Counted from the stretch's first letter, positions 17,626-26,079 are shown. The stretch: 64,000 bases of DNA from Planomicrobium sp. CPCC 101110 (GCF_007859395.1 NZ_VOHD01000006.1:248001-312000), one strand, 5' to 3'. The notes: generated from the sequence alone by a model not told the origin. Program-made: numbers and translations.

Positions 17626-18057
17626 TTACGCATCTTCCGCTCCCCTGCGTCTAAAGGAGAAGGGACTTTCCAGCCTTTCCCCTGGCGTGATGTTCATGAT
17701 GAAATAGCCGGCAATCAATACCAAAATCACCATAGAATTATATAGGGATGCTTTTGCATCATCATGTTCCACTATAATAAGACGGACCATGGCGGCAATT
17801 CCGATATAAATGAAATACCGGAGCGGGAAATGATAGTGTTCCTTGAAATACTTGACAATCATCGAAATGAATTCAAAGTACAGAAAGAAGATGAGGATCC
17901 GGGCAAAAAACGCTTGATAGTCTTCTGTTCCACCCTTAAGAACAAGCTGGCCAAACACAATCAGTTCTTTTGCCAGCTGATATGCCAGAAAAGCCCCAAG
18001 AACAATCAGCGAACTGTTCAAAACCACTTGAAGGATGCCCGGAATCCTTGCTGCCAT
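17626..18057 (-). CDS. PsiE-like (phosphate-starvation-inducible) membrane protein
   Basis: A 143-residue membrane protein with about four hydrophobic helices and the PsiE-family segment FLYFEFISMIVKYFKEHYHFPLRYF followed by AAMVRLIIVEHD. Family proteins are small inner-membrane proteins of unknown mechanism. Start ATG 18057 has only a weak ribosome site (GGTAG), and in-frame codons upstream are open without a canonical start, so the N-terminus is uncertain. Confidence 0.83.
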   Translation of the reverse strand: MAARIPGILQVVLNSSLIVLGAFLAYQLAKELIVFGQLVLKGGTEDYQAFFARILIFFLYFEFISMIVKYFKEHYHFPLRYFIYIGIAAMVRLIIVEHDDAKASLYNSMVILVLIAGYFIMNITPGERLESPFSFRRRGAEDA

Positions 18058-18192
18058 GCTACCAAAACGTTTTTTTATTGGAAGTTCCGCCCTTCTATAC
18101 CGAAATCGCTCTTGTGAACAGGCTATAGAATAACAGGACGGTTTTGAGCGGCTGTCAAGGACATGTGCGGTTTTTGTTAAGCTATGCCGAAT

Positions 18193-19401
18193 TTACCCGC
18201 CGCTTTTTTGGGGCAGCAGTTTCGCTAACGGAAAGATGCCCATGCTCTGGATCACAAGCGACAGCAAAATTGCCGCAAACGCCAATGAAACGAGCAGCTG
18301 ATTGCCTTCAGAAGCAGTGGATTCCAGCCAGAGCAGCAACGCTACTGACATGCTCCCTTTTATGCCGGCCCAGGACATCAAGGCCGTTGTGGAAAAGTCG
18401 CTGTCAAACTCATTGCGCCAGGCCGGAACGCCGTATACGAAGCCCCCCAGCACGAGGAATCGGGCAATGACAGAAAGGAAGAAAATCATGATTGCCGCTC
18501 CCCAGTGCGGAAAGGCCAAGTATTCGGTCATCTGTATCCCGATGAGCAAAAACAAGACCGACAAGACTGTAGGGTTGATGATATCCCAAAATCCGTCCAA
18601 TGACTCTTTCAGCTTGTCTTCCTTGATCGACCGGCCGATTTCAAAAGAAAGCATGATGCCGGCGACAACCGTAGCCAAAACCCCCGAACCCCCGATGGCT
18701 TCGGCAATGTAGAAGCCGCCATAAGCCACAACAATCGTCAGCATCACTTGATACTGCTTATGGTGCGTAAAACGGATGGCTTTGCTTAAAAGCCATCCCG
18801 ACATTAAACCGATCGCGACGCCTCCCAGGGAAACCAGGAAAAAATCCCCGATAAGCCTGCCGATGGAAAATCCGTTCCCCGTCTCGAACATGGACAGGAA
18901 AATGGTGAACAGCACAATGCTTGTCCCGTCGTTTACCATCGATTCTCCTTCCACAATGTCTGCGATTTGTTCTTGTCCGGTACTGTTCTTTATGATAGCG
19001 GTAACCGATACGGGATCTGTCGGCACCAGTATGGCCGCCAACAGGAATGCCGCTGTCCAAGAAATCGGGACAAGCGAGCCGCTGATGAAGTATATGCCGA
19101 TCCCAAGCAAAGCTGTCGTGGCAAAGAGACCGGCGGTGCTGAGTGTCGCGATGATGCCGAAGTTTTTCTTCAGCTGGCTTTGCGGGAATTGATAGGCGGA
19201 TGTAAACAGCAGCGCTGGGAGGAAGACATTAAAAATGACGTCTTTCGATATCTTCAATGAAGAGAAAAAAGGGAGAAATGAAAGGGCGATGCCCAGCAGA
19301 ACGAGCACTACCGGTACGGGAAAATAGTTCTTTTTCAAGTCGATCGTATAGACGACATAGCCGATCAGCAGCAGCACAAGGACTTGATGGGTAATCGTCA
19401 T
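18193..19401 (-). CDS. Na+/H+ (cation:proton) antiporter, CPA1 type
   Basis: A 402-residue CPA1 antiporter with about 12 hydrophobic helices. Ion-site region is visible as AAILVPTDPVSVTAIIKN and EGESMVNDGTSIVLF (ND-type motif), and GVLATVVAGIM typical of NhaP/YvgP proteins. ATG 19401 is preceded by GAGGAGAAT; a longer frame has no site. No C-terminal TrkA domain. It would extrude Na+, K+ or Li+ in exchange for protons at the cell membrane. Confidence 0.92.
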   Translation of the reverse strand: MTITHQVLVLLLIGYVVYTIDLKKNYFPVPVVLVLLGIALSFLPFFSSLKISKDVIFNVFLPALLFTSAYQFPQSQLKKNFGIIATLSTAGLFATTALLGIGIYFISGSLVPISWTAAFLLAAILVPTDPVSVTAIIKNSTGQEQIADIVEGESMVNDGTSIVLFTIFLSMFETGNGFSIGRLIGDFFLVSLGGVAIGLMSGWLLSKAIRFTHHKQYQVMLTIVVAYGGFYIAEAIGGSGVLATVVAGIMLSFEIGRSIKEDKLKESLDGFWDIINPTVLSVLFLLIGIQMTEYLAFPHWGAAIMIFFLSVIARFLVLGGFVYGVPAWRNEFDSDFSTTALMSWAGIKGSMSVALLLWLESTASEGNQLLVSLAFAAILLSLVIQSMGIFPLAKLLPQKSGG

Positions 19402-19501
19402 AAGATTCTCCTCAAATGCGAATGTTTTTACTTTTGTTTTCCTTCCTGAATCTGGTTTAAACCTCAATTTTTCACAGTTCGCTTGGCAAGCAGAGTTGGA
19501 A

Positions 19502-19541
19502 ACAAAAAAACACCAGCAAAGCCTATCGGCGTTTGCTGGTG
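19502..19541 (-). terminator. terminator of the ring-cleaving dioxygenase gene
   Basis: On the minus strand CACCAGCAAA / TTTGCTGGTG (perfect 10 bp, 11-nt loop) followed by TTTTTTT. Confidence 0.92.
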
Positions 19542-19554
19542 GAAAAGTTGCGCA

Positions 19555-20538
19555 TTACAGGTATTCTTTTTCGAATTCGATCGTGCTTCGGACCGTATTG
19601 ATCGGGCGGACCATTTTTTCAATCTGTTCGCGTTTGCCTTCAAGGAACGGCGGCAAAGACAATTTTTCGCCGACGGTTTCATACGGCTCATCGCCAAGGA
19701 ACCCAGGGCCGTCCGTTGCCCATTCAAACAAGATGCCAGGCGCCACACGTGCGTACAGCGATTCGAAGAAGAAACGGTCAACATGGCCGGAAGTTCCGAA
19801 ACCGAAGTTTTCCATCCGTTCTGTCCATTCGTCCAGCACGGAGCGGTCTTCAACTCGGAACGCGGCATGGTGGACAGTCCCGAACCCTTGGCGCCCTTGC
19901 GGCAAGACCGTATTGTACTCGACGATCACTTGCGCGCCGTTCCCGCCTTCGCCCACTTCAAACAGATGGAGTGAACCTTCTTTGGCGATTTCGCGGAACA
20001 GCATGGCTTTTTCCAGCACTTCTTTCAAATAGTCGAACTGGGCGATCCGGATATGGATCGGTCCAAGGCCGGTAATCGCGAATTCCAGCGGAACAGGCCC
20101 TTTTTGCCACGGCGTCCCGGATGCGATGCCTTCGTTATGCTCATCCGACACCAGCATATACTGCTGATCATCAAAATCCGTGAACGACAGCGTTTGCTTG
20201 CCGAACAGCTCTTTGATGCCTGAATGCTTGACTTCATACTTGTCGAAACGCTTTACCCAATAGTCAAGCGCTGCATCTGTCGGCACGCGGAACGATGTTT
20301 TATAAATCTCGTTGGTTCCGTGCGTGCCTTTTTGGATTCCAGGAAAATCGAAGAACGTCATATCAGTTCCCGCAGACCCTTTATCATCCGCAAAGAACAG
20401 ATGGTAAGTCTGGATGTCGTCCTGGTTGACTGTTTTCTTGACTAGGCGCATGCCTAATACATAGGTGAAAAATTCATAGTTCTTTTCTGCGCTGCTGGTG
20501 ATGGCGGTGACGTGGTGCATTCCTTTAATGTGGTTCAT
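19555..20538 (-). CDS. ring-cleaving dioxygenase, MhqA/MhqO/MhqE family
   Basis: A 327-residue enzyme of two tandem VOC modules. Module 1 begins GMHHVTAITSSAEKNYEFF with metal His; module 2 contains FGTVHHAAFRV (metal His) and the acidic ligand region LYARVAPGILFEWATDGPGF. It matches the B. subtilis hydroquinone-type dioxygenases YkcA/YdfO/YodE; I cannot say which paralogue. Known members cleave quinone-related aromatic rings and protect against catechol and methylhydroquinone. Start ATG 20538 follows GGGAG. The promoter carries an MhqR-type operator (20581-20598), so induction by quinones/electrophiles is expected. Monocistronic with its own terminator. Confidence 0.93.
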   Translation of the reverse strand: MNHIKGMHHVTAITSSAEKNYEFFTYVLGMRLVKKTVNQDDIQTYHLFFADDKGSAGTDMTFFDFPGIQKGTHGTNEIYKTSFRVPTDAALDYWVKRFDKYEVKHSGIKELFGKQTLSFTDFDDQQYMLVSDEHNEGIASGTPWQKGPVPLEFAITGLGPIHIRIAQFDYLKEVLEKAMLFREIAKEGSLHLFEVGEGGNGAQVIVEYNTVLPQGRQGFGTVHHAAFRVEDRSVLDEWTERMENFGFGTSGHVDRFFFESLYARVAPGILFEWATDGPGFLGDEPYETVGEKLSLPPFLEGKREQIEKMVRPINTVRSTIEFEKEYL

Positions 20539-20580
20539 AATGGACAAACTCCCTTTCAAAGTGGAATGGAACTGAAAAAA

Positions 20581-20627
20581 TATCTTGAATTCGAGATAAT
20601 TTTACCTTTTCTATTCTGAGCTGTCAA
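20581..20627 (-). promoter_or_regulatory. promoter with MhqR-type operator
   Basis: On the minus strand -35 TTGACA (20622-20627), 17-base spacer, -10 TAAAAT (20599-20604), immediately followed by the palindrome TATCTCGAATTCAAGATA (20581-20598, one mismatch). The known B. subtilis MhqR box is TATCTCGAATTCGAGATA-like. The operator covers the transcription start region, so binding should block initiation. Confidence 0.88.
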
Positions 20628-20669
20628 CCATGTTGTTTCGGTCCCTAAAAAACGAATCCTTCTGGCGCG

Positions 20670-20873
20670 TTACCGGGTAAACTCGCTGGGATTGTCTATA
20701 TATAAAGCGGTGTATCCGCACTTCGGGCAGACTGCGGCTTTTGGTTTGGCGGATGCCCGTCTAAAAAGCCCGCCTCCTTTTCGGCTGATTTTCAGGCCGT
20801 ACATCCCGCCTTCAACCGTTACTTTGCAGCCAGCGATCATTTCGGTTTTGCATTGATGGCATAAGGTTTTCAT
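20670..20873 (-). CDS. small zinc-ribbon protein
   Basis: A 67-residue protein with two CxxC knuckles (CHQC at the N-terminus, CPKC near the C-terminus, about 44 residues apart) and a basic middle (KISRKGGGLFRRASAKPKAA), matching small Bacillales nucleic-acid-binding zinc-ribbon proteins. GAGAAGGTG precedes ATG 20873. Probable structural zinc; partner unknown. Confidence 0.8.
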   Translation of the reverse strand: MKTLCHQCKTEMIAGCKVTVEGGMYGLKISRKGGGLFRRASAKPKAAVCPKCGYTALYIDNPSEFTR

Positions 20874-21550
20874 TGTGTTTTCACCTTCTCCCTTTTTTTA
20901 AAACGGCCGTCCTTGCTAGTAACATGAAAAGTTGCTTTAACGAAAGGTTTTTGCGTCTGTTCAAAACATATATTCAAGAACTTCTTCGGCATACGTTCAA
21001 ACGCCCCCCGATTGACCCTGCCACATATTGTATCAGTGCGTTTCCATAAAGTGCGATTTCTGGTGCGGGATTAACAAAAAAGGATATTCTTACGATTTCC
21101 AAAAAACAGAAGGAACGCTGTATTATATAAGAGCTTATGAAATGATCCATGGGAAATTGGAAACGCAAAAACTTTTTACGGTTGATTTCAATAGCAAAAA
21201 AGTAAATTTGATCGAACGATTCAATGACTGAGCGGACCAAGAAAACGTACGCCAAAACAAAATGCGCCTGCCTTCTGGGGCTTTGGTTTGCTAACCTACA
21301 ATCAATGGGAAAGCCCGAAAGCTTTTATCAAATCCGCTCCTCCTCTTGTTTCTGATATGCACAACTGCGAAAAACCCGCGTATACAAGATTATTGATACA
21401 CCGCCCGGAGCCGTTTAATAACTATCCGTTTTTATCATCGTTATTTCAGGCATTAAGTCCCTGTTTTTTTCCTATGCTCCTCTTCAATAATTAATGAATG
21501 GTTTTGGTGCGTTGAAGGATGGCAGGCTTCGCAGGATCAAACCTCAAACG
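20874..21550. other. gene-poor 680 bases, possible gene remnant
   Basis: No intact gene. A plus-strand stretch ending at 21231 (DFQKTEGTLYYIRAYEMIHGKLETQKLFTVDF) reads like authentic protein sequence but has no start signal or ribosome site and is about 55 residues; it may be the tail of a decayed gene. The rest shows nothing recognisable. Confidence 0.45.
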
Positions 21551-21590
21551 AAAAAAGCCGCATGCTCTCTGGGAAACACGCGGCTTTTTT
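21551..21590 (-). terminator. terminator downstream of the selenoprotein gene
   Basis: AAAAAAGCCGCGTG / CATGCGGCTTTTTT (one wobble) around a 12-nt loop. Its position 13 bases after the TAA at 21603, not after the internal TGA at 21849, supports the longer reading frame as the real gene. Confidence 0.93.
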
Positions 21591-21602
21591 CGCTTAAGGC
21601 GG

Positions 21603-22358
21603 TTATTGATAGGTCAACCGCGTGCCAGAGGGCAGTTGTGCCAGTTCAAGCAATTGTTCCAAAACCCTCGTCCTCGCTTCAAAATCAAACGGCTCTCCGC
21701 ACGGCCGGCCCATTTTAAACGGCACATGCAGCGTCCGCGGCGCCCCGACTTTCTCGGTCACTTCCGGAAAAATCGAGACCATGGCGGTTGCAATGCCGGC
21801 TTCCTCTATAGCCCGGGCATACAGCCCGAGAACGTTATGGCAAGATCCTCAGCCAGGCACCAGCAACGCCACATCAATATTTTCGTTTTGGAAAAACTCC
21901 ACAACTTGCGGTATGGCATCGCGTTCCACCAGTTCTGTATCCAGTATGCCGCCGTTCAGGCCGATATTGACCTTGGCCACAGCCCCGATCTCACCGGATG
22001 CCGCGAGCTCCCTAAGCTGGGTGAGCGGAAAGACAATCGATGGATCGGTTTTCGCGTATTTGGTGTCATAATAGATATGGGTCACCGTCAAATCCGTTTC
22101 TTCTGTATTCCCGGGAATCAGGCGGAACGTCGGGTCTCCGGCTGGATTGTCGATATCAAACGGCGGATCCGTTTTTAAATGGACTCCGGCAGTGGAAATC
22201 AAAGCCACCGTGCATGCTTTGATGGGTTTTTGTACGGTCGTTCCGGGGAGGCCTTCGTTTTTGTTTGTGTGCTGCATCGTGAACTTCTGATAAGCTTCTG
22301 GAAAATTGTCTGCAAATGTTCGAGACAGTTTTGATTTGAGTTTGGTCTTGGCTTTCAT
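21603..22358 (-). CDS. selenoprotein B family reductase (glycine/sarcosine/betaine/D-proline type), predicted Sec at an in-frame TGA
   Basis: The frame from 22358 runs 169 codons to TGA (21849-21851), then continues open for 81 more to TAA at 21603. The downstream part is protein-like: GSCHNVLGLYARAIEEAG, then FPEVTEKVGAPRTLHVP and FKMGRPCGEPFDFE, which match the tail of PrdB/GrdB-like proteins. Reading TGA as selenocysteine gives 251 residues with Sec170 in PG-U-GSC, a UxxC redox pair. A SECIS-like hairpin follows at bacterial distance (21812-21830). The upstream half carries the family segment GVHLKTDPPFD and DLTVTHIYYDTKYAK. ATG 22358 has AAGGA six bases upstream, better than ATG 22364. 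Family members are reductases using Sec as nucleophile; this substrate is unknown. If the strain lacks SelABCD, it would be a truncated pseudogene. Confidence 0.85.
21812..21851 (-). promoter_or_regulatory. Sec codon (UGA) and bacterial SECIS-like hairpin
   Basis: UGA at 21849-21851, an 18-nt spacer, then CUCGGGC (21824-21830) pairing with GCCCGGG (21812-21818; one U-G pair) around the 5-nt loop UGUAU (21819-21823). The loop begins 25 nt after the UGA and has G as its second base, matching the published bacterial SECIS rule (short apical loop, G in the first two loop bases, 16-37 nt from UGA). Folding was done by eye. Confidence 0.72.
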
Positions 22359-22469
22359 CAGCATTCCTTCTTCCTATAGGAAATAGTCCCGCCCTGATTC
22401 TTGTTCATACTAAGAATTCGACTTGTTTGGGAGAAATCCTTGCGGCAAATGCGGATTTTAAAAATCTCC

Positions 22470-22727
22470 TTGACTTCATAAAAAGCCGTGGTAAGATTTT
22501 AAGCTATAAGCAACTATACATACGTTGAAAGATGTTCTAGTAATTCGATTGCGCGCAGCAGGCAGAGACTGAATGGATGGTGGAAGTTCAGGCGGCAATC
22601 CGGATGAAGTACACCATCTGCTGTTTTCAACTTTTTAACGAAGCGGATGGCTTTCAAGCTGTCAAATAGGGTGGTAACGCGGAGAAAACCTTCGTCCCTT
22701 TCTTAGGGATGGTAGGTTTTCTTTTTG
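22470..22727 (+). promoter_or_regulatory. promoter and T-box riboswitch (probable tyrosine) of the NhaC-family gene
   Basis: -35 TTGACT (22470-22475), 16-base spacer, -10 TAAGAT (22492-22497). The leader holds a Stem I distal hairpin CUGAA/UUCAG with loop UGGAUGGUGGAAG (22569-22590), a specifier region GAAGUACACC with UAC (22610-22612), the T-box AGGGTGGTAACGCG (22668-22681) and a terminator GAAAACC ... GGTTTTC with TTTTTG (22683-22727). UAC followed by A fits a tyrosine specifier; GUA (valine) one base earlier is the alternative. Confidence 0.92.
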
Positions 22728-22757
22728 TTTTTCATATATTAAGGGGGTTTCATCATT

Positions 22758-24143
22758 ATGTTCCACATCAAAGCAGTATTTTCACCATCGGTCAAAGAAT
22801 CAATGTTGTTGGTGGCGCTGATCGTCGCATCCATCAGTGTCAGCCTGATCAAATTTGGCGCCGTTCCGCACCTTCCCATTCTGTTTTCCATCCTTTTGCT
22901 GATTTGTTACGGCTTGCTCAAAAAAGTCCCGTACCGCCAGCTCGAGAGCGGACTGGTGCAAGGCGCCGGAGCGGGAATGAGCGCCGTCTTCCTGTTTTTC
23001 TTTATCGGCATCCTGATCAGCACCTGGATGATGAGCGGGACCATCCCGACACTTATCTATGCCGGATTCCACCTCATCACGCCGCTGTTTTTCTTCGCGA
23101 TTGTCTTTGTGGTTTCGTCGATTGTCGGTTTGGCGGTCGGCAGCTCGCTGACGACTGTGGCGACCGTTGGCGTCGCATTCATCGGAATGGCCACGGTACT
23201 TGATGTATCTCTTGCCATTACAGCGGGTGCCATCGTTTCCGGTGCATTTTTCGGCGATAAAATGTCACCGGTATCGGATACGACCAACCTGGCTTCATCC
23301 ATTGCCGATGTCGATCTGTTCGCGCATATCCGCAATATGGGCTGGACCACCATTCCGGCGTTTGTCTTATCGCTTCTCATCTTTGCTGTTCTTTCGCCGG
23401 ATGTCGTCTTGAACGACATCGAAAAAATCCAAGAGTTCCAAGACGGACTTTTAGCTACCGGAACCATCCACTGGTATGCAGTTTTGCCGCTTGTGGCATT
23501 GGTCGTTCTCACCTTGAAGAAAGTGCCGGCGATGATGAATCTCGCCGTCAGCTCGATTCTCGCGATTGCCCTTTCGTACCTGCACCAAAGCTACCAGATG
23601 TCTGAAGTGTTCGGCATCCTGTTCGGCGGTTTCGTTTCAGAAACGGGAGTTGCCGATGTTGATGCGCTTTTGACCCGAGGCGGCATGGAAAGCATGTTCT
23701 TTACCATAGGACTGGTCCTGCTGTCGCTCAGCATGGGCGGACTGCTCTTTACACTCGGCGTCGTCCAGGCCTTGTTGGGGAAAGTCGAGAGCCTGCTGAA
23801 CAAAGTGTCTTCTGTGATTGCCGCTGCAGCGATGACCGCAGTTGGCATCAACTTGTTGATCGGTGAACAGTATTTGTCCATTCTTTTGACCGGCCAAGCG
23901 TTCCGCGGCCAGTTCGATAAACTCGGACTGGCAGGCAAGAATTTGAGCCGCGTGATGGAAGACGCCGGAACAGTCGTGAACCCGCTCGTGCCCTGGAGCG
24001 TCTGCGGCATCTTTATCACGTCGGTCCTGGGCGTCTCGACTTTGTCTTATTTGCCGTTCGCGTTCTTCTGTCTGCTTTGCCCGGTGCTCACCGTGGTGTT
24101 TGGCTTTACTGGAAAAACGCTGACCTACAAGAAAGCGGAATAG
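22758..24143 (+). CDS. NhaC-family Na+/H+ antiporter-like transporter (YheL-like), T-box controlled
   Basis: A 461-residue protein with about 11-12 hydrophobic helices and NhaC signatures: GAFFGDKMSPVSDTTNLASSIADVDLF, AVGSSLTTVATVGVAF and the late VMEDAGTVVNPLVPWSVCGIF segment. AAGGGGGTTT precedes the ATG. Annotated relatives are called Na+/H+ antiporters, but the T-box leader ties its expression to uncharged tRNA, probably tRNA-Tyr. By analogy with B. subtilis YheL, which carries a tyrosine T-box, an amino-acid (tyrosine) import role is the better inference. Monocistronic with a terminator. Confidence 0.92.
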   Translation: MFHIKAVFSPSVKESMLLVALIVASISVSLIKFGAVPHLPILFSILLLICYGLLKKVPYRQLESGLVQGAGAGMSAVFLFFFIGILISTWMMSGTIPTLIYAGFHLITPLFFFAIVFVVSSIVGLAVGSSLTTVATVGVAFIGMATVLDVSLAITAGAIVSGAFFGDKMSPVSDTTNLASSIADVDLFAHIRNMGWTTIPAFVLSLLIFAVLSPDVVLNDIEKIQEFQDGLLATGTIHWYAVLPLVALVVLTLKKVPAMMNLAVSSILAIALSYLHQSYQMSEVFGILFGGFVSETGVADVDALLTRGGMESMFFTIGLVLLSLSMGGLLFTLGVVQALLGKVESLLNKVSSVIAAAAMTAVGINLLIGEQYLSILLTGQAFRGQFDKLGLAGKNLSRVMEDAGTVVNPLVPWSVCGIFITSVLGVSTLSYLPFAFFCLLCPVLTVVFGFTGKTLTYKKAE

Positions 24144-24173
24144 GCAAACTGTATGAGACGAAGGAAACTTCAA

Positions 24174-24220
24174 TAGAAAAGCCATCCGCCCATTTGGCTG
24201 CGGATGGCTTTTCTGTTTTT
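24174..24220 (+). terminator. terminator of the NhaC-family gene
   Basis: AGAAAAGCCATCCGC / GCGGATGGCTTTTCT, perfect 15-bp stem, 10-nt loop, then GTTTTTC. Confidence 0.95.
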
Positions 24221-24318
24221 CATTTTCTTGCCTAACATTCTTTCGAATCTGCATAATTTCTCCACACTTCTTTCCTATAATGGGTGAATCTTATTTCTTA
24301 CGCAGAGAGGTCGACCTG

Positions 24319-25815
24319 ATGTTACTCAAAAACCTGATAAGCGAACTACAAACCATCCATACGATTGCTGAGGACGTGTTAGAACAAACCGTCCGGGGCA
24401 TAGCCGAAGACTCCCGGCAAATCCAGCCAGGCTATCTTTTTGTCGCGATAAGCGGTTTTGGCAAAGATGGCCATCATTTCATCGGAAATGCCATTGAAAA
24501 CGGCGCCTCTTTTATCGTAGGAGAAGCTGAGGGCCTCCAGCTGCCGGTGCCTTATCTTCAGGTGGCCGACAGCCGAAAAGCGCTCGGAATTTTAGCAAAA
24601 GCGTTCTATCATAATCCGTCAAAGGCGAAACTCATGATCGGGATTACCGGCACGAATGGCAAGACAACCACAAGCTATCTGTTGAAGCAGATTTTCGAAA
24701 GCGCCGGCAGATCCTGCACGGTAATGGGGACCATTCAAAACATCATAAACGGACAAGTGGCGAAAAGCTCCAATACCACCCCAAATTCTTTGGTGGCACA
24801 CCAGCTTCTCGCAAAAAGCACAGACGACGTGGTCATCATGGAAGTATCTTCCCATGGGTTGTCACAGCATCGCATTGAAGGCCTGGAATTCGATTTTTGC
24901 CTGTTCACCAACCTGCATCATGAACATCTGGATTATCACGATACGCTAAGCGAGTACTTCCAGGCAAAATCCCGCCTGTTCGACTTCTTGAAACCTGGCG
25001 GAGCAGCCGTTGTTGGCACCGATACGATATGGGGCACAAAGCTGCTTGGCCAGCTTCAAACAAGGGGATTAAAAACGTTTGCGGTAGGAGAAACCGAAGA
25101 GAACAAAGGTGAGCTCGCATTCGATGTGAAAAATTCACGGATCCGGCTGGTGGAGGACGGGAAAAAGGTCCATGTGCCTTCTCCATTGGCCGGCATGCAC
25201 AACCTGTTGAATACGTTAATGGCTTACTGCACAGCCCGGGCCGCCGGTTTGCCGCAGGAAGATATATTGGCCGCGCTCCACCAATTCACAGGAGTGGCCG
25301 GCAGATTCGAAACTTTCAAACTGCCCACTGGGGCGACCGTCATTATCGATTATGCGCATACACCGGATGCCTTGCTGCATGTCTTGACAACAGCCAAACA
25401 GCTCGATGCCAAGAGGATCGTCCATATTTTCGGTTTCAGAGGCAATCGGGACATCAGCAAAAGAAAAGACATGCTTTCCATTTGTTCCGAGTTGAGCGGC
25501 CAATACATATTGACGATGGACGACTTGAATTCGGTCGCTTACAGCGATATGTTAAGCGATTTGGTCCGTATGAATGAACAATATGGCAATGAAAAAGGCA
25601 TAATCATGCCAGACCGCACATTGGCGATAAAATTTGCGATGGAGAACAGCAAACCGGGCGATTTCATCATCATCACCGGGAAAGGGCATGAAACCTACCA
25701 GCAATCCTACGAGCTTCCGGCGCAATCCGATCAGGAAGCCATGAATTATGTATTATCAGATTTAGAGACAGTTTCACCGGGGTTCGGACGGCAAGTTGAA
25801 AAATCCCTTTTTTGA
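24319..25815 (+). CDS. Mur ligase, MurE-like (UDP-N-acetylmuramyl-tripeptide synthetase type)
   Basis: A 498-residue ATP-dependent Mur ligase with three domains: N-terminal UDP-binding (GIAEDSRQIQPGYLFVAI), central ATPase with P-loop GITGTNGKTTTSYL and metal/ATP residues in MEVSSHGLSQHRIEGL and NLHHEHLDYH, and C-terminal domain (GVAGRFETF, IIDYAHTPDALLHVL, ITGKGHETYQQ). ATG 24319 follows AGAGAGGTC. The amino-acid selectivity motif that reads DNPR in meso-DAP ligases and DNPA-like in L-Lys ligases appears here as DDLNS, so the third-residue specificity is unclear. It is outside any cell-wall gene cluster, so it is probably a paralogue of the housekeeping MurE. Confidence 0.88.
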   Translation: MLLKNLISELQTIHTIAEDVLEQTVRGIAEDSRQIQPGYLFVAISGFGKDGHHFIGNAIENGASFIVGEAEGLQLPVPYLQVADSRKALGILAKAFYHNPSKAKLMIGITGTNGKTTTSYLLKQIFESAGRSCTVMGTIQNIINGQVAKSSNTTPNSLVAHQLLAKSTDDVVIMEVSSHGLSQHRIEGLEFDFCLFTNLHHEHLDYHDTLSEYFQAKSRLFDFLKPGGAAVVGTDTIWGTKLLGQLQTRGLKTFAVGETEENKGELAFDVKNSRIRLVEDGKKVHVPSPLAGMHNLLNTLMAYCTARAAGLPQEDILAALHQFTGVAGRFETFKLPTGATVIIDYAHTPDALLHVLTTAKQLDAKRIVHIFGFRGNRDISKRKDMLSICSELSGQYILTMDDLNSVAYSDMLSDLVRMNEQYGNEKGIIMPDRTLAIKFAMENSKPGDFIIITGKGHETYQQSYELPAQSDQEAMNYVLSDLETVSPGFGRQVEKSLF

Positions 25816-25887
25816 AAATATATGGAATATGGCTCTTTCAGTATGCTAAGATGGGGGAAACGGCTAGGACTGAAAGGCGGAATCGGC

Positions 25888-26046
25888 ATGTTGAGACTGG
25901 TGGACGGTTTGGCAGGAGCCATACAGGATTTGTTGAATGGATTGGTGAAAGCGGCCAGTTATTTTCTCGCGGGACTGATCCTTGTCGGGGCGCCGCTTTG
26001 GCTTCTGGCAAAGGTTTTGGAATGGATAAGTGCAACGTTTTTCTGA
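25888..26046 (+). CDS. small amphipathic/membrane protein, unknown
   Basis: A 52-residue protein starting MLRLVDGLAGAIQDLLNGLV with one clear hydrophobic helix (SYFLAGLILVGAPLWLLAKVL). AAAGGCGGAA precedes ATG 25888; the frame is open further upstream without a site. No family recognised. Confidence 0.55.
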   Translation: MLRLVDGLAGAIQDLLNGLVKAASYFLAGLILVGAPLWLLAKVLEWISATFF

Positions 26047-26079
26047 CTGCTAGGGCGAGGCATTTCCGATTCGCTCCAT

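Noticed and set aside
21519-22178. Plus-strand 219-codon open frame opposite the selenoprotein gene
   Set aside because: Arg/His/Gln-rich translation typical of an antisense shadow; the minus strand carries the family signature and regulatory signals.
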